DNA from: an uncultured Eubacteriales bacterium
GTDB lineage: Bacteria; Bacillota; Clostridia; Oscillospirales; Acutalibacteraceae
Assembly: GCA_934667845.1 (NCBI GenBank)
Contig: CAKUMQ010000099.1
Span: 1 to 6,005 of the forward strand
Length of the DNA: 6,005 nt
Reading direction: 5' to 3'
In this document: positions 1 through 5,138 of the stretch, piece by piece
Layout: every line of letters starts with the position of its first letter
Numbering within the stretch: the first letter of the stretch is position 1
The notes under the pieces: generated by a model
What the model was told of the DNA's origin: nothing
The model's database searches: none
Seen by the model: only the letters and a program-made list of their open reading frames with translations
Translations under genes and position numbers: made by a program

Positions 1-1456
1 CCTCCGGCGTGACCTCGCCGGTCACACCCGCGTTTTCCTCCTCCCAGCGGGATTTGGCTTCACTCAGCTGCTCCTGCAGCGCCTTTTCCTCATCTCTGAG
101 CTTGGCGGCACGCTCGAAATCCTGCTCGTTGACGGCGGCTTTCTTCTCCTCCGCCAGACGCTTCAGCTCCTGCTCGGTCTGCTTGACATCGGGCGGGGCG
201 GTAAAGGCCTTGAGCCGCACACGGGACGCCGCCTCGTCGATCAGGTCGATCGCCTTATCCGGCAGATACCGGTCGGCGATATACCGCACCGACAGCTTCA
301 CGGCGGCTTCCAGCGCCTCGTCGGTGATCTTCACCTTGTGGTGCGCCTCATATTTATCCCGCAGTCCGCGCAGGATCAGCACCGCCTCCTCCGCGCTCGG
401 CTCGCCGACCACAACGGGCTGGAACCGGCGTTCAAGCGCCGCATCCTTCTCGATGTGCTTGCGGTATTCCTCCAGCGTCGTCGCACCGATGATCTGCAGC
501 TCGCCGCGCGCCAGCGACGGCTTCAAAATGTTGGCGGCATCCACCGCGCCCTCGGCGGCACCCGCACCGATGATGGTGTGGATCTCGTCGATGAACAGGA
601 TGGTATTTTTCGCCTTCATGACCTCGTCGATCGCATTCTTGATACGCTCCTCAAAATCGCCGCGGTACTTGGTGCCTGCGACCATGCCGGTCAGATCGAG
701 CGTCACGACACGTTTATTGCTGAGCAGCTCCGGCACCTCGCCGGCGACGATCTTCTGCGCCAGCCCTTCGGCGATGGCGGTCTTGCCGACGCCCGGCTCG
801 CCGATCAGGCAGGGGTTGTTTTTCGTGCGGCGGGACAAAATCTGCACCACACGCTCGATCTCCTTCGCACGGCCGATCACCGGATCCAGCTTGCCCTGCT
901 TGGCAAGCTCCGTCAGATCCCGCCCGAACTGGTCGAGCGTCGGGGTCTGGCTGTCACCCTTGCGGGCGGCCGCGCCCGCACCGCCGCGCGGACCGGTCTC
1001 GGCGGTCTCGCCCGGACGGGCGCCGATCGCGTTTGCAATATCCTCGACCAGCTCATCGGTGCGCGCGCCCAGTGCCGCCAGCAGCCGCATGGACACGCTG
1101 CTCTCATCCCGCATCACCGCCAGCAGAATATGCTCGGTGCCGACATAGCCCGTCTGCATATACGTCGCCTCAGCCACGGACAGCTCCAGCGCTTTCTTGG
1201 CGCGCGGTGTAAAGTCCTCCGGCGAAAGTCGGGTCTCGCTGCCCGTCGTCTCCGCCTGACGGATCGCCTGCTCATAGGCAGCCGCCGTAATGCCCCGGCC
1301 GGACAGCACAGTTGCCGCCACGCCGGTCCCCTCGCGGAGCAGACCGAGCACAAGGTGCTCGGTGCCCACATAGGTGTGTCCCATCTCCTGTGCCGCTTCA
1401 ATGGCGGCATTGAGTGCCGTATTGGCCTTTTCGGTAAATCCTTTGAAACGATACAT
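1..1456 (-). CDS. clpC: ClpC, AAA+ unfoldase of the ClpCP protease (C-terminal part outside the window)
   Basis: This is the ATP-driven cytoplasmic unfoldase that feeds arginine-phosphorylated and adaptor-delivered substrates to ClpP. Reading leftwards from ATG 1456, about 485 codons are visible. Two Clp N-terminal repeats span residues ~1-145, each with a GTEH motif (E33, E108). By alignment these correspond to the two phosphoarginine-pocket glutamates of B. subtilis ClpC. AAA domain D1 follows: Walker A GEPGVGKT at 219-226, pore loop KYRG at 263-266, Walker B ILFIDE at 286-291, sensor-1 GATT at 324-327 and the ERR arginine-finger region at 342-344. From ~410 the coiled-coil M-domain begins, with a UVR-like stretch around 443-462; this marks ClpC rather than ClpA or ClpE. 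The missing remainder (D2 and C-terminus, ~330 residues) lies left of base 1. A GGGAGGA ribosome site sits 7-8 nt before the start, 50 bp after the mcsB stop. Last visible gene of the CtsR-controlled operon. Confidence 0.97.
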   Translation of the reverse strand, partial: MYRFKGFTEKANTALNAAIEAAQEMGHTYVGTEHLVLGLLREGTGVAATVLSGRGITAAAYEQAIRQAETTGSETRLSPEDFTPRAKKALELSVAEATYMQTGYVGTEHILLAVMRDESSVSMRLLAALGARTDELVEDIANAIGARPGETAETGPRGGAGAAARKGDSQTPTLDQFGRDLTELAKQGKLDPVIGRAKEIERVVQILSRRTKNNPCLIGEPGVGKTAIAEGLAQKIVAGEVPELLSNKRVVTLDLTGMVAGTKYRGDFEERIKNAIDEVMKAKNTILFIDEIHTIIGAGAAEGAVDAANILKPSLARGELQIIGATTLEEYRKHIEKDAALERRFQPVVVGEPSAEEAVLILRGLRDKYEAHHKVKITDEALEAAVKLSVRYIADRYLPDKAIDLIDEAASRVRLKAFTAPPDVKQTEQELKRLAEEKKAAVNEQDFERAAKLRDEEKALQEQLSEAKSRWEEENAGVTGEVTPE

Positions 1457-1506
1457 GATCCGTTCCTCCCTTTTTCCTCATAGTTCCCGCGGGTCAGCAG
1501 GCGGCT

Positions 1507-2526
1507 TTACGCCAGCCGCTCCCGCACCATCGCCGCACGGGCGGTGTCCCGCTCGGACGGCTCCATTTCGCGCCGCGCCGCCATCATCATGGTCGCGGGC
1601 TGCGCGTCGTTCATCAGCGCGTTTAAATCGTCCGTCGTAAAGTGAACGCCGGTCAGCGTCTTGGTGCTCAGCCCCACGCGCAGATAAGAGCTCAGCTCCA
1701 TAAATTCCTGATGAGTCAGGCGGCGGGCATAGCACAGAATGCCGAGCGCACGCCACATGGTATCCTGATACCGCTCATCGGCGGCGAGCTTCTCACGCTC
1801 CGTCCGCTCCTCGCGGATGATCTGCATCGCGATGCTGCGCAGGTTCTCCATCGCCGCCTGCTCGGAAATGCCGAGTGTCACCTGATTCGACAGCTGATAG
1901 ATATGCCCCTCCGACTTGCTGCCCTCGCCGTACCAGCCGCGGATGGTAAGTCCGAGCTTCGACACGGTGTTTTGCAGCTGGCGGATAGCACCGCGTTCGG
2001 CAAGCGCCGGCAGATGCAGCATCAGCGAGGCGCGCATGCCCGTGCCGAGATTGGTCGGGCACTGGGTCAGATAGCCGAGCCGGTCGTCAAAGGCGAAGTG
2101 CAACGTCTCATCGAGCGCCGTATCCAGCCGGTCGGCGACCTCATACGCCTCCTCAAGCCGCAGACCCGGGCGCATCACCTGCATCCGCAGATGATCCTCC
2201 TCGCAGAGCATCAGGCTCACGCTCTCGTCCTCGGACAGCAGCAGGGCGCTGCCCTCCTCACAGCGGGAAAACTCCGGGCTGATCAGATGCCGCTCCACGA
2301 GCGACAGCGCGTCAATGCGGGTCATATTGTGCATATCGAGGTAATTCAGCGGCATGGATGCCGGAACCGCAGCCCGGATCTTTTCGCTGACCTCCTTTTT
2401 CTGCTCCGCCGTCATCTGCGCCGGAAACGGGATGCCCGACAGATTGCGTGCCAGCCGGATACGGGTGCTGAGCACCACATCCCCTTCGGGACCGGAAAGC
2501 TGATACCATTTTTCTGTCTGTTTCAT
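1507..2526 (-). CDS. mcsB: McsB, protein-arginine kinase
   Basis: McsB transfers phosphate from ATP to arginine side chains, marking proteins for ClpCP and disabling the CtsR repressor. The 339-residue protein has the phosphagen-kinase fold signatures in order: STRIRLARN at 20-28, an EEDH loop at 109-112, CPTNLGTG with the conserved cysteine C156 at 156-163, and RGWYGEGS at 196-203. Near the C-terminus RDTARA (326-331) matches the RDxxRA allosteric phosphoarginine-binding motif of bacterial arginine kinases. This motif separates it from creatine and arginine phosphagen kinases. It is somewhat shorter than the ~360-residue B. subtilis protein at both ends, with no sign of truncation. The usual NEEDH motif reads CEEDH here. 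Its ATG follows the mcsA stop by 2 bp, with GGAGGG inside the mcsA end 6 nt upstream, implying translational coupling with its activator McsA. Confidence 0.97.
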   Translation of the reverse strand: MKQTEKWYQLSGPEGDVVLSTRIRLARNLSGIPFPAQMTAEQKKEVSEKIRAAVPASMPLNYLDMHNMTRIDALSLVERHLISPEFSRCEEGSALLLSEDESVSLMLCEEDHLRMQVMRPGLRLEEAYEVADRLDTALDETLHFAFDDRLGYLTQCPTNLGTGMRASLMLHLPALAERGAIRQLQNTVSKLGLTIRGWYGEGSKSEGHIYQLSNQVTLGISEQAAMENLRSIAMQIIREERTEREKLAADERYQDTMWRALGILCYARRLTHQEFMELSSYLRVGLSTKTLTGVHFTTDDLNALMNDAQPATMMMAARREMEPSERDTARAAMVRERLA

Positions 2527-2528
2527 GG

Positions 2529-3017
2529 TTATCCCTCCAATTCACGAATACGGTCGCGCAGCTTCGCGCAGGTCTCATATTCCTGCTTCTCCACCGCTTC
2601 GGCGAGCTGTTTTTTCAGATTTTCCAGCTCCTGTTCCTTTTTGGCTTCCTCGCCGCCCGCCAGCGGCACCTTGCCGGTGTGGCGGGTCTTGCCGTGCAGC
2701 CGCTGCACCATCGGCAGCAGGCGGTCATAAAACACCCGGTAGCACTGCGGGCAGCCGACCTGGCCGCTCTCGGAGATCTCGGCAAAGCTCTTGCCGCAGC
2801 AGTCACAGCGCACCGTATCGCCGAGCGCCCGCACCGACGGCTCCGCAAACAGGTTGCCCCAGAAGTTGTGCAGATCCAGACCGAAGTCGTTCCACACCGA
2901 GCCCCACCCCTGCTGCGCCGCACATGCCGCGCACAGGTGCTGCTCCGTCGTCTTGCCGTTTATTGTCCTTTTCAAATACGTCGTGGCGGGATTCTTTCCG
3001 CATTTCTCACACAACAT
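2529..3017 (-). CDS. mcsA: McsA, zinc-binding activator of McsB arginine kinase
   Basis: McsA binds McsB and stimulates its arginine-kinase activity, also acting on CtsR and Clp adaptors. The 162-residue product has four cysteine clusters of the McsA type: C3/C6, C29/C32, C71/C73/C74 and C89/C92. These fit two zinc-binding modules. A charged UVR domain follows at ~129-162, with the YETCAKLRDRIRELE region typical of UvrB/UvrC interaction motifs. The start chosen is ATG 3017. The AGGAG at 3026-3030 lies 8 nt ahead of it. A frame-compatible GTG at 3026, overlapping the ctsR stop, would lie within that ribosome site and is unlikely. The gene starts 5 bp after the ctsR stop and ends 2 bp before mcsB, so the three are surely one transcript. 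Confidence 0.94.
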   Translation of the reverse strand: MLCEKCGKNPATTYLKRTINGKTTEQHLCAACAAQQGWGSVWNDFGLDLHNFWGNLFAEPSVRALGDTVRCDCCGKSFAEISESGQVGCPQCYRVFYDRLLPMVQRLHGKTRHTGKVPLAGGEEAKKEQELENLKKQLAEAVEKQEYETCAKLRDRIRELEG

Positions 3018-3022
3018 AACAA

Positions 3023-3490
3023 TCACTCCTTTTTCAAGTTCAGCGTGGTCAACAGCCGCTTCATCATGGTCGCCCGCAGCCGGTCACGGTATTCCGCCGG
3101 TATGTCGCGATAGGTCCGCTCCGACAGAGCCGCCGCCATCAGCCGGCCGTCCGACGCGCTCACCGCGCCCTGGTAGACCAGGTTTTCCAGTATGGCAGCC
3201 GCGGCTGCCGGTGTCAGCGTATCGCCCACGGCGTTGACCGTGTGCATGATCGGCGTCGTCGTCGGCTTCATCTGCACCCGGCTGATCCGGATGTAACCGC
3301 CGCCGCCCCGCCGGCTTTCCACCACATAGCCCTGCTCGGGCGTAAAGCGGGAGGTCAGCACATAATTGATCTGGCTCGGAACACACCCGAGCTGCTCCGC
3401 CAGCGTATTCCGCTGCAGCTCCGCCGAGCCGTTTTGTGTCTGCTCCAGCATCTGCAGGATATACGCCGTGATCGCATCACTCATCCGCAT
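3023..3490 (-). CDS. ctsR: CtsR, repressor of class III heat-shock (clp) genes
   Basis: CtsR is a dimeric winged-helix repressor of clp genes. It binds a direct heptad repeat and is released by heat or by McsA/McsB action. The 155-residue product has a helix-turn-helix at about residues 27-46 (LAEQLGCVPSQINYVL). The hallmark glycine-rich wing RRGGGGYIRI at 60-69 inserts in the DNA minor groove. A C-terminal four-helix dimerisation domain follows (~80-150). Start ATG 3490 has AGGAGG 8 nt upstream. A second in-frame ATG at 3484 would be 14 nt away and is less likely. First gene of the operon, with its own promoter and CtsR-like operators directly upstream, which implies autoregulation. Confidence 0.97.
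   Translation of the reverse strand: MRMSDAITAYILQMLEQTQNGSAELQRNTLAEQLGCVPSQINYVLTSRFTPEQGYVVESRRGGGGYIRISRVQMKPTTTPIMHTVNAVGDTLTPAAAAAILENLVYQGAVSASDGRLMAAALSERTYRDIPAEYRDRLRATMMKRLLTTLNLKKE
3026..3030 (-). promoter_or_regulatory. Ribosome-binding site that fixes the mcsA start
   Basis: AGGAG on the minus strand overlaps the last ctsR codons and the first base of the possible GTG start at 3026. It sits 8 nt before ATG 3017, an ideal spacing. The shorter mcsA reading is therefore favoured over the GTG start that would overlap ctsR by 4 bp. Confidence 0.8.
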
Positions 3491-3534
3491 GACCCTCGCC
3501 TCCTTTCTTTGACCTTGCCTGATCTTTGTCTCCT

Positions 3535-3562
3535 ATTATACGCGAAAGTCAGATAAAGTCAA
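3535..3562 (-). promoter_or_regulatory. Sigma-A promoter of the ctsR-mcsA-mcsB-clpC operon
   Basis: On the minus strand the -35 is TTGACT (3562-3557), the spacer is 16 bp, and the -10 is a perfect TATAAT (3540-3535). Transcription should start near 3528, giving a leader of about 38 nt before the ctsR ATG. The -35 and spacer are overlapped by the CtsR-box repeats. Confidence 0.85.
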
Positions 3563-3579
3563 AGTCAAATAAAGTCAAT
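3547..3579 (+). promoter_or_regulatory. Two adjoining CtsR-box-like operators
   Basis: The CtsR consensus is RGTCAAA-NAN-RGTCAAA. On the plus strand, 3547-3563 reads AGTCAGA-TAA-AGTCAAA (one mismatch) and 3563-3579 reads AGTCAAA-TAA-AGTCAAT (one mismatch), sharing base 3563. The first covers the -35 and spacer of the ctsR promoter, and the second lies directly upstream. Occupancy would block RNA polymerase, fitting autorepression by CtsR. A lone perfect heptad, GGTCAAA on the minus strand at 3508-3514, lies in the leader. Confidence 0.82.
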
Positions 3580-3674
3580 TTTACTCGACAGGAGTGTGAT
3601 TACTCCCGTTTTTCTTCGATTTTCTCCGCATTGCTCATGATTTCTCATTTTTTCACTTTTTTGAAAAAAGCGCT

Positions 3675-3703
3675 CACCGCCTGTCGCCAAATGTCATAGT
3701 ATA
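3675..3703 (+). promoter_or_regulatory. Sigma-K-type promoter of the small cysteine-rich gene
   Basis: The B. subtilis sigma-K consensus is mACm, a 16-bp gap, then CATAnnnTA. Here CACC at 3675-3678 is followed by 16 bp and CATAGTATA at 3695-3703, matching every specified position. Transcription would start near 3710, giving a leader of about 25 nt before ATG 3735. The match is seen in the sequence. Use by sigma-K is inferred from the consensus and the coat-like product. The sequence match is short and could arise by chance. Confidence 0.6.
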
Positions 3704-3734
3704 TAGTGTAAGACGCGAAGGGAGGCGAACAACA

Positions 3735-3866
3735 ATGTGTCTGCGGAACCTGTTTAACGGCAACGATTGCACCTGGATCCTGTTTATCATCATCCTGATC
3801 CTCCTGGTGGACGACGATTGCGGCTGCACGAACACCAACTCCAACGGCTGCGGCTGCGGCTGCTGA
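3735..3866 (+). CDS. Small cysteine-rich single-membrane-helix protein, probably sporulation-related
   Basis: This 43-residue gene starts at ATG 3735 with GGGAGG 9 nt upstream, and ends at TGA 3864-3866. The product has a short polar N-terminus (MCLRNLFNGNDC), a hydrophobic helix at about 13-25 (TWILFIIILILLV), an acidic DDD patch, then a cysteine/glycine/asparagine-rich tail ending GCGCGC. Seven cysteines lie at 2, 12, 29, 31, 39, 41 and 43. The tail is encoded by three tandem GGCTGC hexamers (3846-3863). I recall similar tiny high-cysteine proteins in clostridial genomes, some labelled 'chorion class high-cysteine protein', but no function is established. The sigma-K-like promoter suggests late mother-cell expression, perhaps in the coat or outer spore membrane. 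Disulphide cross-linking or metal binding are possible roles. Dedicated promoter, ribosome site and terminator argue that it is a real gene. Confidence 0.8.
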   Translation: MCLRNLFNGNDCTWILFIIILILLVDDDCGCTNTNSNGCGCGC

Positions 3867-3903
3867 CGAACTTCCGGGCGGAGGATTCCGCCGCTCTCCT
3901 GCA

Positions 3904-3936
3904 CAAAGGGGCTGCCGGTCTTCGGCAGCCCCTTTG
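3904..3936. terminator. Hairpin terminator between the small gene and convergent spo0A
   Basis: A 14-bp perfect stem (3904-3917 with 3923-3936) closes a 5-nt loop GTCTT. The 3' arm ends CCCCTTTG, so the uridine run is short and partly within the stem. It lies 37 bp after the small gene and 31 bp beyond the spo0A stop, so it may serve both convergent transcripts. Confidence 0.75.
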
Positions 3937-3967
3937 CTGTATGCCCAAGCCGCTGCGCAGCTTCGGC

Positions 3968-4738
3968 TCAGGATATTTTCAGCTGTAAACGGAATTTATC
4001 CGAGATCATGGCAATAAACTCGCTGTTGGTCGGCTTGCCGCGGCTCCCGTGGATCGTAAAGCCGAAATAGGAGTTGAGCACATCCATGTCGCCTCGGTCC
4101 CAGGCGACCTCGATGGCATGGCGGATAGCGCGTTCCACCCGCGAGGAGGTGGTGGCATGCTTTTTCGCCACCGAGGGATACAGCCGTTTGGTCACGGCGT
4201 TGATGATTTCCTCATCCTCGATCGCCATTAAAATGGCGTCGCGCAGGTATTGATAGCCCTTGATATGTGCCGGTACGCCGATCTGATGTAAAATTTCCGT
4301 CACCCGCACCTCAAGGCTCTGCTCTCCCGCACCGCGTCCGCGCCGCGCGGCGCCCGGCCGCATGCTGCAAAGGCTGTGGATGCGTCGGCAGACGTCCTCC
4401 GGCTCAAAGGGCTTGAGCAGGTAATAATCCGCGCCCGCGAGCATGACCTCGCGCTCTAAATTGCTGTTGTCAAAGCTCGACATGACCATAAAATGCGGCT
4501 TCGGCTCCATGGCCGAATGCAGCACGCCGTTGAGCACCCCGAGCGCGTCGGTCTGCGGCATAAACAGATCCATGATGACCACATCCGGCCGCTGCTGTTG
4601 GATCGCCTGGAGAACCGTCCTGCCGTTTTTCTCCACCTGATGCAGCTCAAGCCCCGGCTCCCGCATCAGCCGCGTGCAGGCTGTACGCATCTGCTCGCTG
4701 TTATCCGCAAAAAGCACCGATATTTTTTCATTTTCCAT
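3968..4738 (-). CDS. spo0A: Spo0A, master response regulator of sporulation
   Basis: Spo0A is the phosphorelay-activated transcription factor that commits cells to sporulation by binding 0A boxes. The 256-residue protein has a receiver domain (~5-122) with phospho-acceptor D57 in VVIMDLFMP, switch residue S87 and lysine K109 in LLKPF. A basic linker (~127-140) leads to the Spo0A C-terminal domain (~142-256). That domain carries the family signatures GVPAHIKGYQYLR (154-166), the DNA-recognition helix SRVERAIRHAIEVAW (199-213) and KPTNSEFIAM. The acidic pocket reads AD12-N13, where most Spo0A proteins have two aspartates. Start ATG 4738 has GAGGGAG 7 nt upstream; the open frame extends 48 codons further but with no family match. 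It is transcribed alone, divergent from sigK, not directly behind spoIVB as in B. subtilis. Confidence 0.97.
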   Translation of the reverse strand: MENEKISVLFADNSEQMRTACTRLMREPGLELHQVEKNGRTVLQAIQQQRPDVVIMDLFMPQTDALGVLNGVLHSAMEPKPHFMVMSSFDNSNLEREVMLAGADYYLLKPFEPEDVCRRIHSLCSMRPGAARRGRGAGEQSLEVRVTEILHQIGVPAHIKGYQYLRDAILMAIEDEEIINAVTKRLYPSVAKKHATTSSRVERAIRHAIEVAWDRGDMDVLNSYFGFTIHGSRGKPTNSEFIAMISDKFRLQLKIS

Positions 4739-4745
4739 TTTGTTA

Positions 4746-4752
4746 CTCCCTC
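4746..4752 (-). promoter_or_regulatory. Ribosome-binding site that fixes the spo0A start
   Basis: GAGGGAG on the minus strand, 7 nt before ATG 4738. It supports this start over the ATG at 4882, which opens the same frame but would give a 48-residue extension without Spo0A homology. Confidence 0.8.
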
Positions 4753-4775
4753 GTTCCTCATTGGATTTCCTGTAT

Positions 4776-4804
4776 ATTCTACCATTTCTTTCCATAAAAT
4801 GCAA
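4776..4804 (-). promoter_or_regulatory. Candidate sigma-A promoter of spo0A
   Basis: On the minus strand TTGCAT (4804-4799, four of six to TTGACA) is followed by a 17-bp spacer and TAGAAT (4781-4776, five of six to TATAAT). This would give a leader of about 30 nt. A proper sigma-H site, as at the B. subtilis Ps promoter, was not found at correct spacing. Confidence 0.55.
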
Positions 4805-4874
4805 TAGTTTTCTGCCCGCTTTTTCACAGACACCGGACGGCATGCCCGCCGTTTTTTTCGTAGATTCCCCGTTT

Positions 4875-4881
4875 TTCGACA
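4875..4881 (-). promoter_or_regulatory. Perfect 0A box (Spo0A-binding site)
   Basis: Minus-strand TGTCGAA followed by AAA matches the Spo0A-binding core TGNCGAA. It lies 136 bp before the spo0A start, about 70 bp upstream of the candidate -35, and about 260 bp before sigK. It could mediate autoregulation of spo0A. A 7-bp site has a real chance of arising at random. Confidence 0.45.
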
Positions 4882-5038
4882 CGGTTCGCGGAAATCCCCC
4901 CGTCCGCCCGGGACATTGTGGAATATTTTCTGGGAAAACTATCCAGATTTTTCCTGTTATTTTCGGCGTGGAAACAGGGGAAAACCGCTGCCCGATTCTG
5001 CCGATTTACCAGTTAAACGGCCGTATACCCGCCGCGCC

Positions 5039-5077
5039 TTGTCCCTTTTTGCGCGGCAGCCCCGAAAAAGGGGACAA
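5039..5077. repeat. Inverted repeat upstream of sigK with GGACAA cores, possible SpoIIID operator
   Basis: TTGTCCCTTTTT (5039-5050) and AAAAAGGGGACAA (5065-5077) are complementary over 12 bp with one bulged G, around a 14-nt loop. Each arm carries the core GGACAA in opposite orientation, which resembles the SpoIIID recognition core. SpoIIID activates sigK in B. subtilis. The repeat is seen directly; the SpoIIID link is inference, since the flanking consensus positions fit only partly. Confidence 0.5.
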
Positions 5078-5125
5078 AAGCCCGCATATATACCTACTAT
5101 ATACACAAAACCGTCATTTTCTATC

Positions 5126-5130
5126 GGAGG
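5126..5130 (+). promoter_or_regulatory. Ribosome-binding site that fixes the sigK start
   Basis: GGAGG stands 8 nt before ATG 5139. The ATG at 5134 is out of frame and hits a stop after six codons. The open frame continues upstream for 155 codons, but only the 5139 start gives the expected pro-sigma-K N-terminus. Confidence 0.85.
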
Positions 5131-5138
5131 GATATGTT

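Larger units (their letters stand above)
4739..5138. other. 400-bp divergent control region between spo0A and sigK
   Basis: No gene is supported here. From left it holds the spo0A ribosome site and promoter, the 0A box, and a weak inverted repeat at 4948-4958/4973-4983 (CCTGTT/AACAGG core plus A-T and G-U pairs, 14-nt loop). Further right are the stronger inverted repeat at 5039-5077, an AT-rich stretch at 5085-5110 where the sigK promoter should lie, and the sigK ribosome site. In that stretch GCATATA (5084-5090) resembles a sigma-E -35, but no good -10 stands 14-15 bp later, so the sigK promoter is unassigned. Open frames crossing it are extensions of the flanking genes. Confidence 0.7.

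Noticed and set aside
9..1148. 379-codon plus-strand open frame, and an overlapping 381-codon frame at 338-1483
   Set aside because: Both are antisense to the highly conserved clpC. Their products are low-complexity Ser/Arg/Ala-rich or show no recognisable domain, as expected of shadow frames in GC-rich DNA.
1955..1965. TTCGACA, a reverse 0A-box core
   Set aside because: Lies inside mcsB coding sequence, far from a promoter; expected by chance in GC-rich DNA.
1642..2730. 362-codon plus-strand open frame
   Set aside because: Antisense to mcsB and the end of mcsA, which carry clear family motifs. The His/Arg/Leu-rich product resembles nothing known to me.
2525..3237. Three overlapping plus-strand open frames of 144-164 codons
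   Set aside because: Antisense to mcsA and ctsR; Pro/Arg/Ser-rich or otherwise unstructured products; no ribosome sites that stand out.
3591..3606. GGAGT/ACTCC inverted repeat
   Set aside because: Only 5 bp per arm, with no thymine run or regulator consensus; not distinguishable from chance.
3674..3904. 76-codon minus-strand frame opposite the small cysteine-rich gene
   Set aside because: It crosses the sigma-K-like promoter and has no recognisable domain. The plus-strand gene has a promoter, ribosome site and terminator in register.
4739..4882. 48-codon N-terminal extension of spo0A
   Set aside because: The conserved receiver begins right after ATG 4738, which has its own GAGGGAG site. 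The extension would overlap the promoter and 0A box.
4674..5138. 155-codon N-terminal extension of sigK
   Set aside because: No sigma-factor homology. It runs antisense through the start of spo0A and the control region, and GGAGG with ATG 5139 gives the expected pro-sigma-K start.
4900..5138. Possible riboswitch or structured RNA upstream of sigK
   Set aside because: The two hairpins seen do not form a known riboswitch arrangement, and there is no conserved core that I recognise.
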